Source of the DNA: Agrilutibacter niabensis
GTDB taxonomy: Bacteria; Pseudomonadota; Gammaproteobacteria; Xanthomonadales; Xanthomonadaceae
Assembly (NCBI RefSeq): GCF_042657165.1
Contig: NZ_JBHSNJ010000012.1
Coordinates: 1,178,001-1,242,000, forward strand
Direction of reading: 5' to 3'
Length of the DNA stretch: 64,000 bases
Shown piece by piece: positions 40,211-49,873 of this stretch (position 1 is its first letter; the number at the start of each line of letters is the position of its first letter). The notes beneath the pieces are model-generated. The model saw nothing but the letters and a program-made list of their open reading frames with translations. It was not told the origin of the DNA and searched no databases. The position numbers and the translations under genes are program-made.

Positions 40211-40663
40211 TCAGGCGACTTCGCCGACCACGATGACCTTGACCGTGGCGTCGATGTCGGCGTGCAGGTGCACCACCACTTCATGCTCACCGGTGCGGCG
40301 CAGCGGGCCTTCGCCCAGCACCACTTCCGACTTCTCGACCTTGTGGCCGTGCTTGGTCAGCGCTTCGGCGATGTCGCGCGGGCTGATCGAGCCGTACAGC
40401 TTGCCTTCGGTCGAGGCATTGGCGGTGATGGTGACTTCCACGCCGTCCAGCGCGGCCTTGCGGCCTTCGGCGCCATCGAGCTGGGCCTTGGCCTTGGCTT
40501 CGTATTCGGCGCGCTTGGCTTCGAACTCGGCCAGGTTCGCGGCAGTTGCCGGCGTGGCCTTGCCCTGCGGGACGAGATAGTTGCGGCCGTAACCCGGCTT
40601 GACGTTGACCTTGTCGCCGAGCTTGCCGAGGTTGGTGACGTTCTGCAGGAGGATCAGTTGCAT
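40211..40663 (-). CDS. rplI: 50S ribosomal protein L9 (bL9)
   Basis: Protein of 150 residues. N-terminal rRNA-binding domain MQLILLQNVTNLGKLGDKVNVKPGY with GRNYLVPQGKA, long central helix and C-terminal domain (KLYGSISPRDIAEAL, then EVVVHLHADIDATVKV). Last gene of the rpsF-rpsR-rplI operon. Confidence 0.98.
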   Translation of the reverse strand: MQLILLQNVTNLGKLGDKVNVKPGYGRNYLVPQGKATPATAANLAEFEAKRAEYEAKAKAQLDGAEGRKAALDGVEVTITANASTEGKLYGSISPRDIAEALTKHGHKVEKSEVVLGEGPLRRTGEHEVVVHLHADIDATVKVIVVGEVA

Positions 40664-40732
40664 GGTGTTGCTCCGTATTCGTTAGCGAGGCGGATCGCCC
40701 CGCAGCGGGTGCTGTCCGAATGGTGAGGCTGC

Positions 40733-40768
40733 CCTCACCCCAACCCTCTCCCGCAAGCGGGAGAGGGA
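40733..40768. repeat. REP-like palindrome between rpsR and rplI
   Basis: CTCACCCCAACCCTCTCCCG followed by CAAGCGGGAGAGGG contains a perfect 11-base inverted repeat (CCCTCTCCCGC at 40744-40754 with GCGGGAGAGGG at 40757-40767). This CCCTCACCCCAACCCTCTCCC... form is a widely dispersed palindrome in proteobacterial genomes; here it sits inside a ribosomal-protein operon. Confidence 0.6.
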
Positions 40769-40776
40769 GACAAGGA

Positions 40777-41007
40777 TCAGGCGTTGTGGTTGTCGGTGTA
40801 CGGGATCAGGGCCAGGAAACGGGCGCGCTTGACGGCCGTGGCCAGCTGGCGCTGGTACTTCGACTTGGTGCCGGTCACGCGGCTCGGCACGATCTTGCCG
40901 GTCTCGGTGAGGTACTGGCGCAGGGTATTGAGATCCTTGTAATCGATCTCCTTGACGCCCTCGGCCGTGAACTTGCAGAACTTGCGGCGGCGGAAAAACT
41001 TGGACAT
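40777..41007 (-). CDS. rpsR: 30S ribosomal protein S18 (bS18)
   Basis: Protein of 76 residues, standard S18 length, with FRRRKFCKFTAEGVKEIDYK at the start and KIVPSRVTGTKSKYQRQLA. The Cys is not part of a full zinc set. It lies 11 bases after rpsF and binds S6 in the ribosomal platform. Confidence 0.98.
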   Translation of the reverse strand: MSKFFRRRKFCKFTAEGVKEIDYKDLNTLRQYLTETGKIVPSRVTGTKSKYQRQLATAVKRARFLALIPYTDNHNA

Positions 41008-41018
41008 GTCAGTGCTCC

Positions 41019-41438
41019 TTAGGCGGCTTCGGCTTCGTCGGCGGCGGAGTCGGCATTGCCGATCGCGCTGTCGCTCTCATCGTCACGGCGACGACGCTCG
41101 GGCTTGTCGCCCTTCTCGTCCTTGAACTTCATGATCAGGGACTGCTCGGTGTCGGCCGCGTCGCGCTTCATGACCAGGTGGCGCAGCACCGCATCGTTGA
41201 AGCGGAAACCGTCGACCAGCTCGTTCAGCACGCTCTGGTTGCACTCGATGTTGAGCAGGACGTAGTGGGCCTTGACCAGGTTCTCGATCGGATAGGCCAG
41301 CTGGCGGCGGCCCCAGTCCTCGAGACGGTGGATCGTGCCGTTGCCGCCTTCGATGAGCGACTTGTAACGCTCGATCATGGCCGGCACCTGCTCGCTCTGG
41401 TCCGGATGGACCAGGAACACTACTTCGTAATGACGCAT
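41019..41438 (-). CDS. rpsF: 30S ribosomal protein S6 (bS6)
   Basis: Protein of 139 residues. The S6 core (MRHYEVVFLVHPDQSEQVPA, GRRQLAYPIENLVKAHYVL) is followed by a charged tail rich in Arg, Asp and Glu (PERRRRDDESDSAIGN), the region extended by glutamate in some bacteria. ATG 41438 is the conserved start; sequence further upstream is leader. Confidence 0.98.
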   Translation of the reverse strand: MRHYEVVFLVHPDQSEQVPAMIERYKSLIEGGNGTIHRLEDWGRRQLAYPIENLVKAHYVLLNIECNQSVLNELVDGFRFNDAVLRHLVMKRDAADTEQSLIMKFKDEKGDKPERRRRDDESDSAIGNADSAADEAEAA

Positions 41439-41515
41439 TTTGTTTTCCTTGTGGATGCCAGGCGTCCGCGCCGTTGCCGGCGGGTCCCGTACAGCCCCCC
41501 GACGGCCCGGGATGG

Positions 41516-41554
41516 CCGTGGTGGAGCAAGGTCTCCCGGCAGCCGTAGCCACGG
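41516..41554 (-). promoter_or_regulatory. Possible S6:S18 autoregulatory leader hairpin of rpsF
   Basis: In the 5' leader of rpsF, CCGTGG (41554-41549) pairs with CCACGG (41521-41516), enclosing CTACGGCTGCCGGGAGACC. Conserved rpsF leaders that bind the S6:S18 pair have a comparable stem with a CCG-containing loop. Placement right after the predicted start point supports this, but I have not aligned it to a family model. Confidence 0.4.
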
Positions 41555-41563
41555 GAGCCGGAA

Positions 41564-41593
41564 ATTATGGCAGGGTCAATGGGTTACGTGCAA
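41564..41593 (-). promoter_or_regulatory. Sigma-70 promoter of rpsF-rpsR-rplI
   Basis: Minus strand TTGCAC (41593-41588), 18 bases, CATAAT (41569-41564), giving a leader of about 120 bases before rpsF. Confidence 0.65.
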
Positions 41594-41609
41594 ATCGACC
41601 AGCCCCGCC

Positions 41610-43367
41610 CTATTCCCGCTTGCCGGCGATCCAGGCGTCCATATGGCGCTCCAGGGCCTGCAGGGGCACCGAACCGGTCGAGAGGACCTCGTCGTTGAAC
41701 TCCCGGACGTCGAAACGCTCGCCCAGACTGGCCTTGGCCCGCGCCCGCAGCTCGGAGATCTTCAGCTGGCCGACCTTGTACGCCAGGGCCTGGCCCGGGT
41801 CGCCGATGTAGCGGTCGATCTCGTTGACGATGTCCTGATCGGTCTTCGGGGCATTGTCCTTGAAGAAGGCGATCGCCCGTTCCCGGCTCCAGCCCTTGGC
41901 ATGCATGCCGGTGTCGACCACGAGCCGGACCGCGCGCCACATCTCGTAGGCTAGCTGGCCCATGCGGTCGTAGGGATCGTCGTACAGCCCCATGTCGAAG
42001 CCCAGCTGCTCGGCGTACAGGCCCCAGCCCTCGCTGTAGGAGACGAAGTACGCCGTCTTGCGGAACATCGGCGCATCCGGCAGTTCCAGCGAGCGCGCGA
42101 ACTGGAAATGATGTCCGGGAACGGCCTCGTGCAGCGACAGCGGCATCATTTCCCAGGTCGGCCGGACTTCGGGCTTGTACAGGTTCACATAGTAGAAGCC
42201 GGCCCGGCTGCCGTCGCTGGCGCCGGGCTGGTAGTAGGCCGTGGTCGTATCCGGCGCCACGTTGTCGGGAATCGGTCTCACGCCGTAGGGCTGGCGCGGA
42301 ATGGTCCGGAACGCCTTCACCAGTTCCGGATCGATGCGCTTGGAAATCTCCCGGTAGTGCGTGAGCAGGGCTTCCGGGGTCTTGTCGAAGAAGCGCGGGT
42401 CGGTGCGCAGGAAAGCGAAGAACTCCGCCAGCGAACCCTTGAAACCGACCTCGGTCTTGACCTGCTCCATCGCGGCACGGATGCGCGCCACTTCCTTCAG
42501 GCCGAGCGCGTGGATCTGGTCGGCGGTGAGGTCGGTGGTCGTGTAGTAACCGGCCAGGTAGTCGTAATACGCCTTGCCGTCGGGCAGATCCGTCGCGGCA
42601 ATCGATTCGCGCGCCTTAGGCAGGTATTCGTTGTTGAAGTAGGCCTGGAGCGTGCGGTAGGCCGGCACGACGCGCTCGCGAATGATGCGCTGGGCCTCCG
42701 CCTGCAGGGCTGCGCGATCGCCCTGCGGAACGCCGTCGCGGAACTTCCTGAAGGCGCCATAGAACGGGCTCTGGGTCGGATCATCGACGATCTGCGCCGC
42801 TATCTGCCGCGGTACCCGTTGCATCAGCACCATGGGCGGCATGCTGCCGGCCTTCATTCCCTCGCGCATCAGGACGATGGTCTGGCCCACGAGCACCGGC
42901 ACGGCGTCCATGCGCTTGAGCCAGTCGCGATAGTCCTTGGTGGTGGCGAAAGGCAGCACCTCGGCCACGCCATCCAGCGTCTGCACGCCCCCCTGGTGGC
43001 CCAGTGGTTGCAGGTAGGTGCGGAACTTCTGCCGCTCCACGCTCTTTTCCTGCAGCCACAGGAACGTGTCGTAGTTGAGCTGGTCGGCCGCCGACAGGAC
43101 GCCGCGGTCGATGGCACGGATCCGCGCCAGCGCGGTGCGGTCGGCGGCGGCGCTCGCTTCGATCGCCGCGAGGCGGACATCGGCCCATCGGTCGTTGTAG
43201 CGCGGATCGCCCTGGTAGCTCGCGCCGACCGGGTTCTCACGCAGGCCACGCTCCCATTCCTCGTCGAACAACTGGTGCAGTGCCCGCGATGCATCGGCCG
43301 ATTGCGCGTGGGCCGGCGCGGCAAAGGCGACGAGCATCGCCGCGAGCGCGGCAAGGTTTCGGAACAT
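41610..43367 (-). CDS. DUF885 family secreted metalloprotein
   Basis: Protein of 585 residues with a cleavable signal peptide (LAALAAMLVAFAAPAHA, about residues 5-21), so exported. It matches DUF885, a family of putative zinc peptidases; the metal motif HEAVPGHHFQ is at about residues 412-421 and a downstream Glu-rich helix (SEGWGLYAEQLG) supplies the likely third ligand. Substrate unknown. It lies upstream of rpsF in the same direction but the rpsF promoter starts just beyond its stop. Confidence 0.87.
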   Translation of the reverse strand: MFRNLAALAAMLVAFAAPAHAQSADASRALHQLFDEEWERGLRENPVGASYQGDPRYNDRWADVRLAAIEASAAADRTALARIRAIDRGVLSAADQLNYDTFLWLQEKSVERQKFRTYLQPLGHQGGVQTLDGVAEVLPFATTKDYRDWLKRMDAVPVLVGQTIVLMREGMKAGSMPPMVLMQRVPRQIAAQIVDDPTQSPFYGAFRKFRDGVPQGDRAALQAEAQRIIRERVVPAYRTLQAYFNNEYLPKARESIAATDLPDGKAYYDYLAGYYTTTDLTADQIHALGLKEVARIRAAMEQVKTEVGFKGSLAEFFAFLRTDPRFFDKTPEALLTHYREISKRIDPELVKAFRTIPRQPYGVRPIPDNVAPDTTTAYYQPGASDGSRAGFYYVNLYKPEVRPTWEMMPLSLHEAVPGHHFQFARSLELPDAPMFRKTAYFVSYSEGWGLYAEQLGFDMGLYDDPYDRMGQLAYEMWRAVRLVVDTGMHAKGWSRERAIAFFKDNAPKTDQDIVNEIDRYIGDPGQALAYKVGQLKISELRARAKASLGERFDVREFNDEVLSTGSVPLQALERHMDAWIAGKRE

Positions 43368-43454
43368 GGAGCGACTCCCGGTGCGTTGACGCCGGAGTCT
43401 AGCGTGGCGCGTCGGCGCGCCCCCCTGCCTTAGGTTGGGTAGCGATGACGCCGC

Positions 43455-43796
43455 TCAGGCGGCGCGATCGGCTTCGGTGGTGAAGCTCTCGCCGCAACCG
43501 CATTCGGCGCTGGCGTTGGGGTTGCGGAATACGAACTGCTCGCCCAGGCGCTGCTTCACCAGGTCGATCTCGGTGCCGTCGACCATCGGCAGGCTCACCG
43601 CATCGACGTAGACGCGCACGCCGTCCTGTTCGAATACCTGGTCGCCATCGCGCTGATCCTTGGCGAGGTCGGCGAAGTGCTGCCAGCCCGAGCAGCCGGT
43701 ACGGGTCACGCCGAAGCGCAGGCCGATCGCGTCGGGCGTCTCAGCGAGGTAACGCTGTACGCGGGCGAGAGCGGCGGGAGCAAGGGTGATGGCCAT
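43455..43796 (-). CDS. IscA/HesB-type iron-sulfur cluster carrier
   Basis: Protein of 113 residues of the A-type carrier family (IscA, ErpA, SufA). The three cysteines are present: TRTGCSGWQHF and the C-terminal CGCGESF. ATG 43796 gives MAITLAPAALARVQRYL; the longer frame to 43928 overlaps the asnS upstream region. It stands alone, not in an isc or suf operon, and is divergent from asnS. Which A-type carrier it corresponds to cannot be settled from sequence by eye. Confidence 0.9.
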   Translation of the reverse strand: MAITLAPAALARVQRYLAETPDAIGLRFGVTRTGCSGWQHFADLAKDQRDGDQVFEQDGVRVYVDAVSLPMVDGTEIDLVKQRLGEQFVFRNPNASAECGCGESFTTEADRAA

Positions 43797-43945
43797 CGGA
43801 ACTCCTGGGGCGGATGCAATGCGACATGTGGGCACCCTGTGGGCTGGCGCCGTACAGGGCACGCCGATTATATCGGCGCGGCCGCAGCCTTTAGGTAAAC
43901 TGCCGCCTTTCCCCATATCGGCCCGCAACGGCCAGGATTCAAGGC

Positions 43946-45346
<1,401 letters not shown>

Positions 45347-45376
45347 TCACCGCCCCGGCTGGATGAAACACCGACC

Positions 45377-45685
45377 ATGATCCTGTTCTTCGCCCTCCTG
45401 TTCGTCGCCATGGCCATCGCCGGTGCCTGCGCCTTCGTGATCTTCTGGCCGCTGGCATTGGTGCACATCCGCGACCGGCATCCTGCGATCGGCACCCAAC
45501 TCGGTGCCGGCGCGTTCCTCAACCCGACCGCGCTGGGCTGGTTGCTGCGCGGCGGTTACCGCGACGCCAATGACCGCAACCTCACCGGGCTCGCTTCACC
45601 GGCGCGGCTGTCGCTGCTGACGATCATCATCGCCCTGGTCCTGGCCGGCCTGCTGTGGGCCCTTTCCGCGGTGGTTTCCGCATGA
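45377..45685 (+). CDS. Small membrane protein
   Basis: Protein of 102 residues with two membrane segments, about 2-26 (LFFALLFVAMAIAGACAFVI) and 78-100 (LSLLTIIIALVLAGLLWALS), and a polar loop between. No family recognised. It is 30 bases after asnS and its stop overlaps the start of the next gene. Confidence 0.6.
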   Translation: MILFFALLFVAMAIAGACAFVIFWPLALVHIRDRHPAIGTQLGAGAFLNPTALGWLLRGGYRDANDRNLTGLASPARLSLLTIIIALVLAGLLWALSAVVSA

Positions 45686-45987
45686 ACGACCAACGCGACG
45701 AATGGTGGCTGGCCACGCTGGGCCGGACCGTCATCTGGGCCCGCCTGCGCGTACTGGAAGCCGGCACGGCGGAAGTCTTCGACAGCGATGGCGCCACCCT
45801 GCCCTATGACAGCGAAGACACCGCGCGCGCATCGCTGATGGATGCCGAATTCGTCGCGCTCGACGGCCTGGACGAGGACGACGCCGCCGAGCGGGGTTTC
45901 ACGCTCGGGGAACTGACGCCGCCGCGGGCCGAAGGCGATGACGCGCTGCGCATCCAGATGATCCAGAAGCTGCCGCCGCGCCATTGA
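45682..45987 (+). CDS. Uncharacterised small acidic protein
   Basis: Protein of 101 residues, start ATG 45682 overlapping the preceding stop (ATGA). It begins MNDQRDEWWLATLGRTVIWA and is rich in Asp and Glu (LDGLDEDDAAERG). No signal peptide or known motif. Coupled to the membrane protein upstream, so the two may act together. Confidence 0.6.
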   Translation: MNDQRDEWWLATLGRTVIWARLRVLEAGTAEVFDSDGATLPYDSEDTARASLMDAEFVALDGLDEDDAAERGFTLGELTPPRAEGDDALRIQMIQKLPPRH

Positions 45988-45989
45988 GC

Positions 45990-46616
45990 ATGTACCTGCC
46001 CGCCTCCTTCATCGAAAGCGACCTGGCGGCATTCGACGCGCTGATCGAACGCGACAACTTCATCACCCTGATCACCGTGCGCGACGACACCCCGGTGGTG
46101 AATCACCTGCCGGTGCTCTGCCAGCGCGAGGGTGGGCGCATCGAGTTGCGTGGCCACTGGGCGCGGCCGAATCCGCAGGCGCAACACGCCGGAGCAGCCA
46201 CCGCCATCGTGCATGGTCCGCACGCTTACGTTTCTCCTTCCTGGTACCCGGACAAGGAGGAACAGGCGCGCGTGCCGACCTGGAACTATGCGGTCGCGCA
46301 CCTCGCCGGAACCCTTGAAACGTTCGAAGATGAGGCCTCACTGGCAGAGCTAGTCGATGACCTCGGCCGCCGGCACGAAGCCCGCGTGGGCAGCGACTGG
46401 CGTTTCGAGTCCGACCGCGACGACCAGCGCCGGCAGCTTCGCGGAATCATCGGGTTCCGTTTGCACGTCGATACCGCGACGCTGAAATTCAAGCTCAACC
46501 AGAACCATCCAGCCGCCAACCGGCTTTCGGTGGCGGCGCGGCTCGAGCAGCAGCCGTGGGAAGCCAGCCGCGACATTGCTGCTCTAATGCGCGCCCGTAC
46601 TCCAACTGAAGACTGA
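45990..46616 (+). CDS. PaiB-like FMN-binding protein
   Basis: Protein of 208 residues of the PaiB family (FMN-binding negative transcriptional regulator), a split-barrel flavin protein. Family signatures: MYLPASFIESDLAAFDALI at the start, HLPVLCQREGG, GPHAYVSPSWYP, VPTWNYAVAHL and KFKLNQNHPAANR. In Bacillus PaiB is linked to repression of degradative enzymes, but direct DNA binding has not been made clear for most members. ATG 45990 is used; a TTG two codons earlier is possible. Confidence 0.85.
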   Translation: MYLPASFIESDLAAFDALIERDNFITLITVRDDTPVVNHLPVLCQREGGRIELRGHWARPNPQAQHAGAATAIVHGPHAYVSPSWYPDKEEQARVPTWNYAVAHLAGTLETFEDEASLAELVDDLGRRHEARVGSDWRFESDRDDQRRQLRGIIGFRLHVDTATLKFKLNQNHPAANRLSVAARLEQQPWEASRDIAALMRARTPTED

Positions 46617-46622
46617 ACCGCC

Positions 46623-47411
46623 ATGGATCTAGACCTCAACGGCAAGCACGCGCTCGTCTGCGGCGCCAGCCAGGGCATCGGCCTGGCCACTGCGAACGCG
46701 CTCGCCGGACTCGGCGCCGATGTCACCGTGCTCGCCCGCCGCGCAGAAGTGCTGCAGGAAGTGGCCGAACGACTGCCACGGCCGCGCGCTTCGCAGGTTC
46801 ATGGCTGGATCGCCGCCGACAGCGGCGACCTTGACCGCCTGCGCGCCCAGGTGGAAGCCCTTTGCGCCGGCCGGCCCGCGCATATCCTCGTCAACAACAG
46901 CGGCGGCCCGCCGCCGGGCACCGTGCGCGGGGCGGAGGTCGCCGCGTTCGAAGCCGCTTACCGCCAGCACCTGCTGGCCAACCACGTGCTCGCCGAATCC
47001 GTACTGCCCGGCATGGAGCGCGATGGCTACGGTCGCATCGTCAACGTGATCTCCACCTCGGTGAAGGAACCCCTGCGCGGCCTGGGCGTATCGAACACCA
47101 CGCGCTGGGCGGTCGCGAGCTGGGCAAAGACCCTGGCAACCGAGGTGGCGGCGAAGGGCATCACGGTCAACAACGTGCTGCCGGGTTCGACCGAGACGCC
47201 CCGCATCGAACAGATCATCCAGTCCACGATGGCCAAGACCGGGCAGGACCGCGAGACCGTCTACGCGAAGATGGCGGCGGAGATCCCGATGGGCCGTTTC
47301 GCGCAACCGGAGGAAACCGCTGCGGCCATCGCCTTCCTGTGCTCCCCTGCGGCTTCCTACATCACCGGCATCAACCTGCCGGTCGATGGCGGCCGTACCC
47401 GCTCGCTGTGA
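46623..47411 (+). CDS. Short-chain dehydrogenase/reductase
   Basis: Protein of 262 residues of the SDR family. NAD(P)-binding GASQGIG at residues 14-20, NNSGG (in place of NNAG) and a C-terminal YITGINLPVDGG typical of FabG-like enzymes. In the active site the usual YxxxK is replaced: the region reads VSNTTRWAVASWAKTLATEV, with no Tyr where expected, so the catalytic Tyr appears lost or shifted, and Lys (SWAK) remains. It may bind substrate without the usual chemistry, or belong to the subfamily with this variant. Seven bases after the PaiB-like gene. Confidence 0.85.
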   Translation: MDLDLNGKHALVCGASQGIGLATANALAGLGADVTVLARRAEVLQEVAERLPRPRASQVHGWIAADSGDLDRLRAQVEALCAGRPAHILVNNSGGPPPGTVRGAEVAAFEAAYRQHLLANHVLAESVLPGMERDGYGRIVNVISTSVKEPLRGLGVSNTTRWAVASWAKTLATEVAAKGITVNNVLPGSTETPRIEQIIQSTMAKTGQDRETVYAKMAAEIPMGRFAQPEETAAAIAFLCSPAASYITGINLPVDGGRTRSL

Positions 47412-47425
47412 ACGCGACGGTGCCC

Positions 47426-47734
47426 ATGGACGCAGTCAGTGCAGAAGAGCGCCGCGACGGCGACCGCGTGCCCTACGCCTCGCGGGTGATGATCGTGCGT
47501 GCCGAAGCCGCCTGGTTCGCGCAACTGCTCGATCTTTCGCCGGGGGGCTGCGGCGTCTTCCGCCCGGAGGCCTGCGAACTGCACGAGGACGAGGTCGTCC
47601 GCCTGTTCTTCTACCAGGACGCCGAAACCACCGCCGTGATCGTGCCTGCGCGCGTCGCGCGCATGAGCGAGGGCCGGATCGGGTTCGAATACCACGACCC
47701 ACAGACCGTTCCGCCATCGCATCAGGTGAAGTGA
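47426..47734 (+). CDS. PilZ-domain protein (putative c-di-GMP receptor)
   Basis: Protein of 102 residues from ATG 47426, or 108 from GTG 47408, which overlaps the SDR stop codon. It reads EERRDGDRVPYASRVMIV then AQLLDLSPGGCGVF: the RxxxR and D/NxSxxG elements expected for cyclic di-GMP binding (R-x-x-D-R and DLSPGG). No other domain. It could act as a stand-alone c-di-GMP reader, next to the RpfG pathway in this genome. Partners are unknown. Confidence 0.75.
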   Translation: MDAVSAEERRDGDRVPYASRVMIVRAEAAWFAQLLDLSPGGCGVFRPEACELHEDEVVRLFFYQDAETTAVIVPARVARMSEGRIGFEYHDPQTVPPSHQVK

Positions 47735-47774
47735 AGGGATGCGGCAGGCACGCCCCGCCGGTTAAGCTTGGCGG

Positions 47775-49199
47775 ATGCGTCTGACTCACTGGATCGATGG
47801 CGAAGCACGTGAAGCGACCGATGGTCGCTGGCTGGAAGTATTCGATCCGGCGACCGCCAAGCCCTTTGCCGAGGTGGCCCGCGGCAACGCCGCCGACGTC
47901 GAAACCGCCATCGCGGCGGCGCAGCGCGCCTTCCCCGACTGGTCCACGTTGCCCACCACGGAGCGCGCGCGCTGGCTGGAGAAGCTGGCGGAGGCGCTCG
48001 AAGCAAGGCTCGAGGACTTCGCCCACGCCGAATCGCGCGACGGGGGCAAGCCGATCCGCCTGGCCCGGGAAGCCGAAATCCCGCGCGCCATCTCGAACCT
48101 CCGCTTCTTCGCCCACGCGGCCACGCAGTTCGCCAGCGAATCGCACCACGGCCAGGCCGGGCTGAACTACACGCTGCGCTCCGCTCTCGGTGTGGTCGCG
48201 ACCATTTCGCCGTGGAACCTGCCGCTTTACCTGTTCACCTGGAAGATCGCGCCGGCGCTCGCGGCGGGCAATACGGTCGTCGCCAAACCGTCGGAGGTGA
48301 CGCCGGTGACCGCAACCATGCTGGGCGAACTCGCTGCGCAGATCGGCTTTCCCAAGGGCGTGCTCAACATCGTGCATGGCCTGGGCCCGGAAGTCGGCGA
48401 GCCGCTGGTGACGCATGCGCAGGTGAAGGCCATCTCCTTCACCGGCAGCACGGCGGTCGGCAAGCGTATCGCCACGCTCGCCGCGCCGCTGCTGAAGAAG
48501 GTTTCGCTGGAACTGGGCGGCAAGAACCCGACCCTCGTCTTCGCCGACAGCGACTGGCGCGCGCACCTCGACACCATCGTGCGATCGGGCTTCCAGAACA
48601 GTGGCCAGATCTGCCTGTGCGGCTCACGCGTGCTGGTCGAGCGCCGCATCTACGGCGAATTCCGCGATGCGCTGGTCGAGCGCGCGCTGGCGTTGCGTGT
48701 CGGCGATCCGATCGACGAGGACAACAGCCTCGGCCCGCTGGTGTCGCAGGCGCATTTCGACAAGGTCGTTGCAGCCCTCGACCGCGCCCGCGGCGAAGGC
48801 GGGCACGTGCTGTGCGGCGGTGGCCCGCTCGACCGCCCGGGCTGGTTCGTGGCGCCTACGGTGATCGAGAACCTGGGCCCGGATTGCGCCAGCAACCGCG
48901 AAGAGATCTTCGGCCCGGTGGTGACCCTGCAGGCCTTCGACAGCGACGACGAAGCCGTGCGCCTGGCCAATACCGGCGACTATGGCCTCGCCGCTTCGAT
49001 CTGGACGCGCGACCTGGATCGTGCCCATCGCGTCGCCGCGCAGCTGCGCATCGGCATGGTCTGGATCAACACCTGGCTGATGCGCGACCTGCGCACTCCC
49101 TTTGGCGGCACTGGCGCCTCCGGCCTCGGCCGCGAAGGCGGCATGGAAGCCATGCGTTTCTTCACCGAAGCCAAGAACGTAGGAATTGCGCTGCGATGA
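47775..49199 (+). CDS. 2-aminomuconate 6-semialdehyde dehydrogenase-like aldehyde dehydrogenase
   Basis: Protein of 474 residues, NAD-dependent aldehyde dehydrogenase. The catalytic Cys280 is in SGQICLCGSR; the general base Glu is in SLELGGKNPTLV; the cofactor loop is FTGSTAVGK. Within the 2-hydroxymuconic/aminomuconic semialdehyde class, and given that the next genes make and use aminomuconate semialdehyde, the most likely reaction is oxidation of 2-aminomuconate 6-semialdehyde to 2-aminomuconate. Specificity is inferred from context. First gene of the kynurenine operon, 40 bases after the PilZ gene. Confidence 0.88.
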   Translation: MRLTHWIDGEAREATDGRWLEVFDPATAKPFAEVARGNAADVETAIAAAQRAFPDWSTLPTTERARWLEKLAEALEARLEDFAHAESRDGGKPIRLAREAEIPRAISNLRFFAHAATQFASESHHGQAGLNYTLRSALGVVATISPWNLPLYLFTWKIAPALAAGNTVVAKPSEVTPVTATMLGELAAQIGFPKGVLNIVHGLGPEVGEPLVTHAQVKAISFTGSTAVGKRIATLAAPLLKKVSLELGGKNPTLVFADSDWRAHLDTIVRSGFQNSGQICLCGSRVLVERRIYGEFRDALVERALALRVGDPIDEDNSLGPLVSQAHFDKVVAALDRARGEGGHVLCGGGPLDRPGWFVAPTVIENLGPDCASNREEIFGPVVTLQAFDSDDEAVRLANTGDYGLAASIWTRDLDRAHRVAAQLRIGMVWINTWLMRDLRTPFGGTGASGLGREGGMEAMRFFTEAKNVGIALR

Positions 49200-49873
49200 C
49201 GACCCTGGACGAACTGTTGAGGAACAATCGCGAATGGGCCGAACAGGTCCGCCGCGATGATCCGGGCTTCTTCAAGCGCCTGTCGCAACAGCAGGCGCCC
49301 AAGTACCTGTGGATCGGCTGTTCCGACTCTCGCGTGCCCGCGAACCAGATCCTCGGCCTCGCCCCGGGCGAGGTTTTCGTCCACCGCAACATCGCCAACG
49401 TGATGGTGCATACCGACCTCAACTGCCTGTCGGTGATCCAGTTCGCGGTGGACGTCCTGAAGGTGGAGCACATCCTGCTCGTGGGCCACTACGGCTGCGG
49501 TGGCGTGCATGCGGCCCTGACCGGCAAGCGCGTCGGCCTTGCCGACAACTGGATCCGCCATGTCGGCGACGTGGCGCTCAAGCACGCGCCGCTGCTCGAG
49601 GGCATCGACCTCGAATCGCTGCGCCACGCCCGCCTGTGCGAGCTCAATGCGATCGAGCAGGCGGCAAACGTCTGCCTGACCACCATCGTGCAGGATGCCT
49701 GGGCGCGCGGACAGGCATTGTCGGTGCACGGCTGGGTCTACAGCCTCCTCGATGGTCGCGTGCGCGAGCTCGGCATGGACGTCAACGCCGCGGAAGAACT
49801 CGTCCCCGCCTACGAACTCGCCATCTCGCGGCTTCGCCCGCGTGCGGATGCGACGGAGAACACGAACACATGA
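49196..49873 (+). CDS. Beta-class carbonic anhydrase in the kynurenine operon
   Basis: Protein of 225 residues interconverting CO2 and bicarbonate. Zinc ligands and active dyad are present: WIGCSDSRVPANQ (Cys, Asp-Arg) and LVGHYGCGGVHAA (His, Cys). Its ATG overlaps the dehydrogenase stop (ATGA) and its own stop overlaps the next start (ATGA), so it is translated with the pathway enzymes on both sides. The pathway releases CO2 at the ACMS decarboxylase step, which offers a reason for its presence; this is an inference, as beta carbonic anhydrases also serve general bicarbonate supply. Confidence 0.93.
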   Translation: MTTLDELLRNNREWAEQVRRDDPGFFKRLSQQQAPKYLWIGCSDSRVPANQILGLAPGEVFVHRNIANVMVHTDLNCLSVIQFAVDVLKVEHILLVGHYGCGGVHAALTGKRVGLADNWIRHVGDVALKHAPLLEGIDLESLRHARLCELNAIEQAANVCLTTIVQDAWARGQALSVHGWVYSLLDGRVRELGMDVNAAEELVPAYELAISRLRPRADATENTNT

